A stretch of 64,000 bases of DNA from JAAYYF01 sp040255585 (GTDB lineage: Bacteria > Deinococcota > Deinococci > Deinococcales > Trueperaceae), in the NCBI GenBank assembly GCA_040255585.1, contig JBDZVI010000003.1, positions 28,563 to 92,562 on the forward strand, given 5' to 3'. The notes beneath the pieces were generated by a model. The model saw only the letters and a program-made list of their open reading frames with translations, was not told the DNA's origin and searched no databases. Of the stretch, positions 63,778 to 64,000 are shown one piece after another (within the stretch, counting starts at the first letter, position 1; every line of letters starts with the position of its first letter). The position numbers were made by a program, and so were the translations under genes.

Positions 63778-63818
63778 GGGGAGTCGGGGGTTGGGGGTCG
63801 AGGGTCGAGGGTCGGGGG
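63778..63818 (+). repeat. G-tract repeat with GGGTCGA units
   Basis: Six runs of three to five G are separated by 2-4 bases, with GTCGAGG-type units in tandem. The pattern satisfies the usual rule for an intramolecular G-quadruplex on the plus strand. Confidence 0.6.
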
Positions 63819-63841
63819 TCTTCTTGGGAAATGAGTACTCG

Positions 63842-63875
63842 TGCAACTAGGCGATTGCGCAACTGCCTCGTTGCA
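63842..63875. terminator. Hairpin followed by a T-run
   Basis: TGCAAC-T-AGGC pairs with GCCT-C-GTTGCA (one internal mismatch, 12-base loop). A run of five T follows at 63886-63890. It could terminate a plus-strand transcript, although no gene is seen just upstream other than ogt. Confidence 0.4.
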
Positions 63876-64000
63876 TATCGTGTCGTTTTTCAAACTGGAC
63901 CTCCCATGGTCGCCGTGCTGGCTTGTGCGGTAGCGTCTTGGAAGATAGCCGTGTTGTATCCGCTGCGTTGCACGGTTAGAACCCCGGCAAGGTGCGCAAA

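Larger units (their letters stand above)
63687..64000. other. Non-coding right end of the window
   Basis: 314 bases without a credible gene. It contains the G-rich repeat at 63778-63818 and the hairpin at 63842-63875. The last 100 bases show no recognisable tRNA, promoter or gene start. Confidence 0.6.

Overview
The window is high-GC bacterial chromosome from a diderm organism: an outer-membrane beta-barrel of the DUF1302 type and a LolA-like protein are encoded. Several genes have a TANNNT -10 element 6-7 nt before the start codon, the leaderless layout known from Deinococcus, and an HspR-type (HAIR) box overlaps the hsp20 promoter. A Deinococcota member, perhaps Trueperaceae, is my inference; no rRNA or other taxonomic marker is present. 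The sequence is a scaffold: a 100-N gap lies inside rpoD.

Bases 1-13435 carry a PQQ-dependent alcohol oxidation locus in two arms. The minus-strand arm encodes a type 1 substrate-binding protein, a YVTN beta-propeller, a helical secreted protein of unknown function and the start of an ABC ATPase. The plus-strand arm encodes a cytochrome c fused to Lipoprotein_15-type repeats, a quinoprotein alcohol dehydrogenase with the Asp-x-Asp signature of lanthanide enzymes, and a 697-residue fusion of a XoxJ/MoxJ-like domain with a paralog of the type 1 binding protein. Between the arms lie an OmpR-type two-component system and rpoD. A GGDEF-EAL protein follows.

Bases 15.8-31.8 kb hold a peptide-type ABC importer, a small acidic protein, the mnmH-selD pair for tRNA selenouridine, and an IclR-controlled operon: binding protein, two permeases, M19, S33 and M24 hydrolases. 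Leucyl aminopeptidase and MsrA run divergently. Bases 31.9-43.6 kb hold stress and housekeeping genes: a DUF7662-like protein, a degenerate SDR, Hsp20, a YgjP-type metallohydrolase, two FAD oxidoreductase/MFS pairs, a TDT transporter, MsrB, a GlsB-like membrane protein and a DUF2249 protein.

Bases 43.6-64 kb hold a CUT1 sugar importer with a HAD phosphatase, a YpfJ-type metallopeptidase, a tyrosine phosphatase, a TetR/RND export operon with matching operators, a third peptide-type importer, a GH31 enzyme with sulfoquinovosidase signature residues, a luciferase-like oxidoreductase and Ogt. The right end is non-coding and carries a possible MITE-like inverted repeat and G-rich repeats. None of the four complete ABC importers has its own ATPase gene here.
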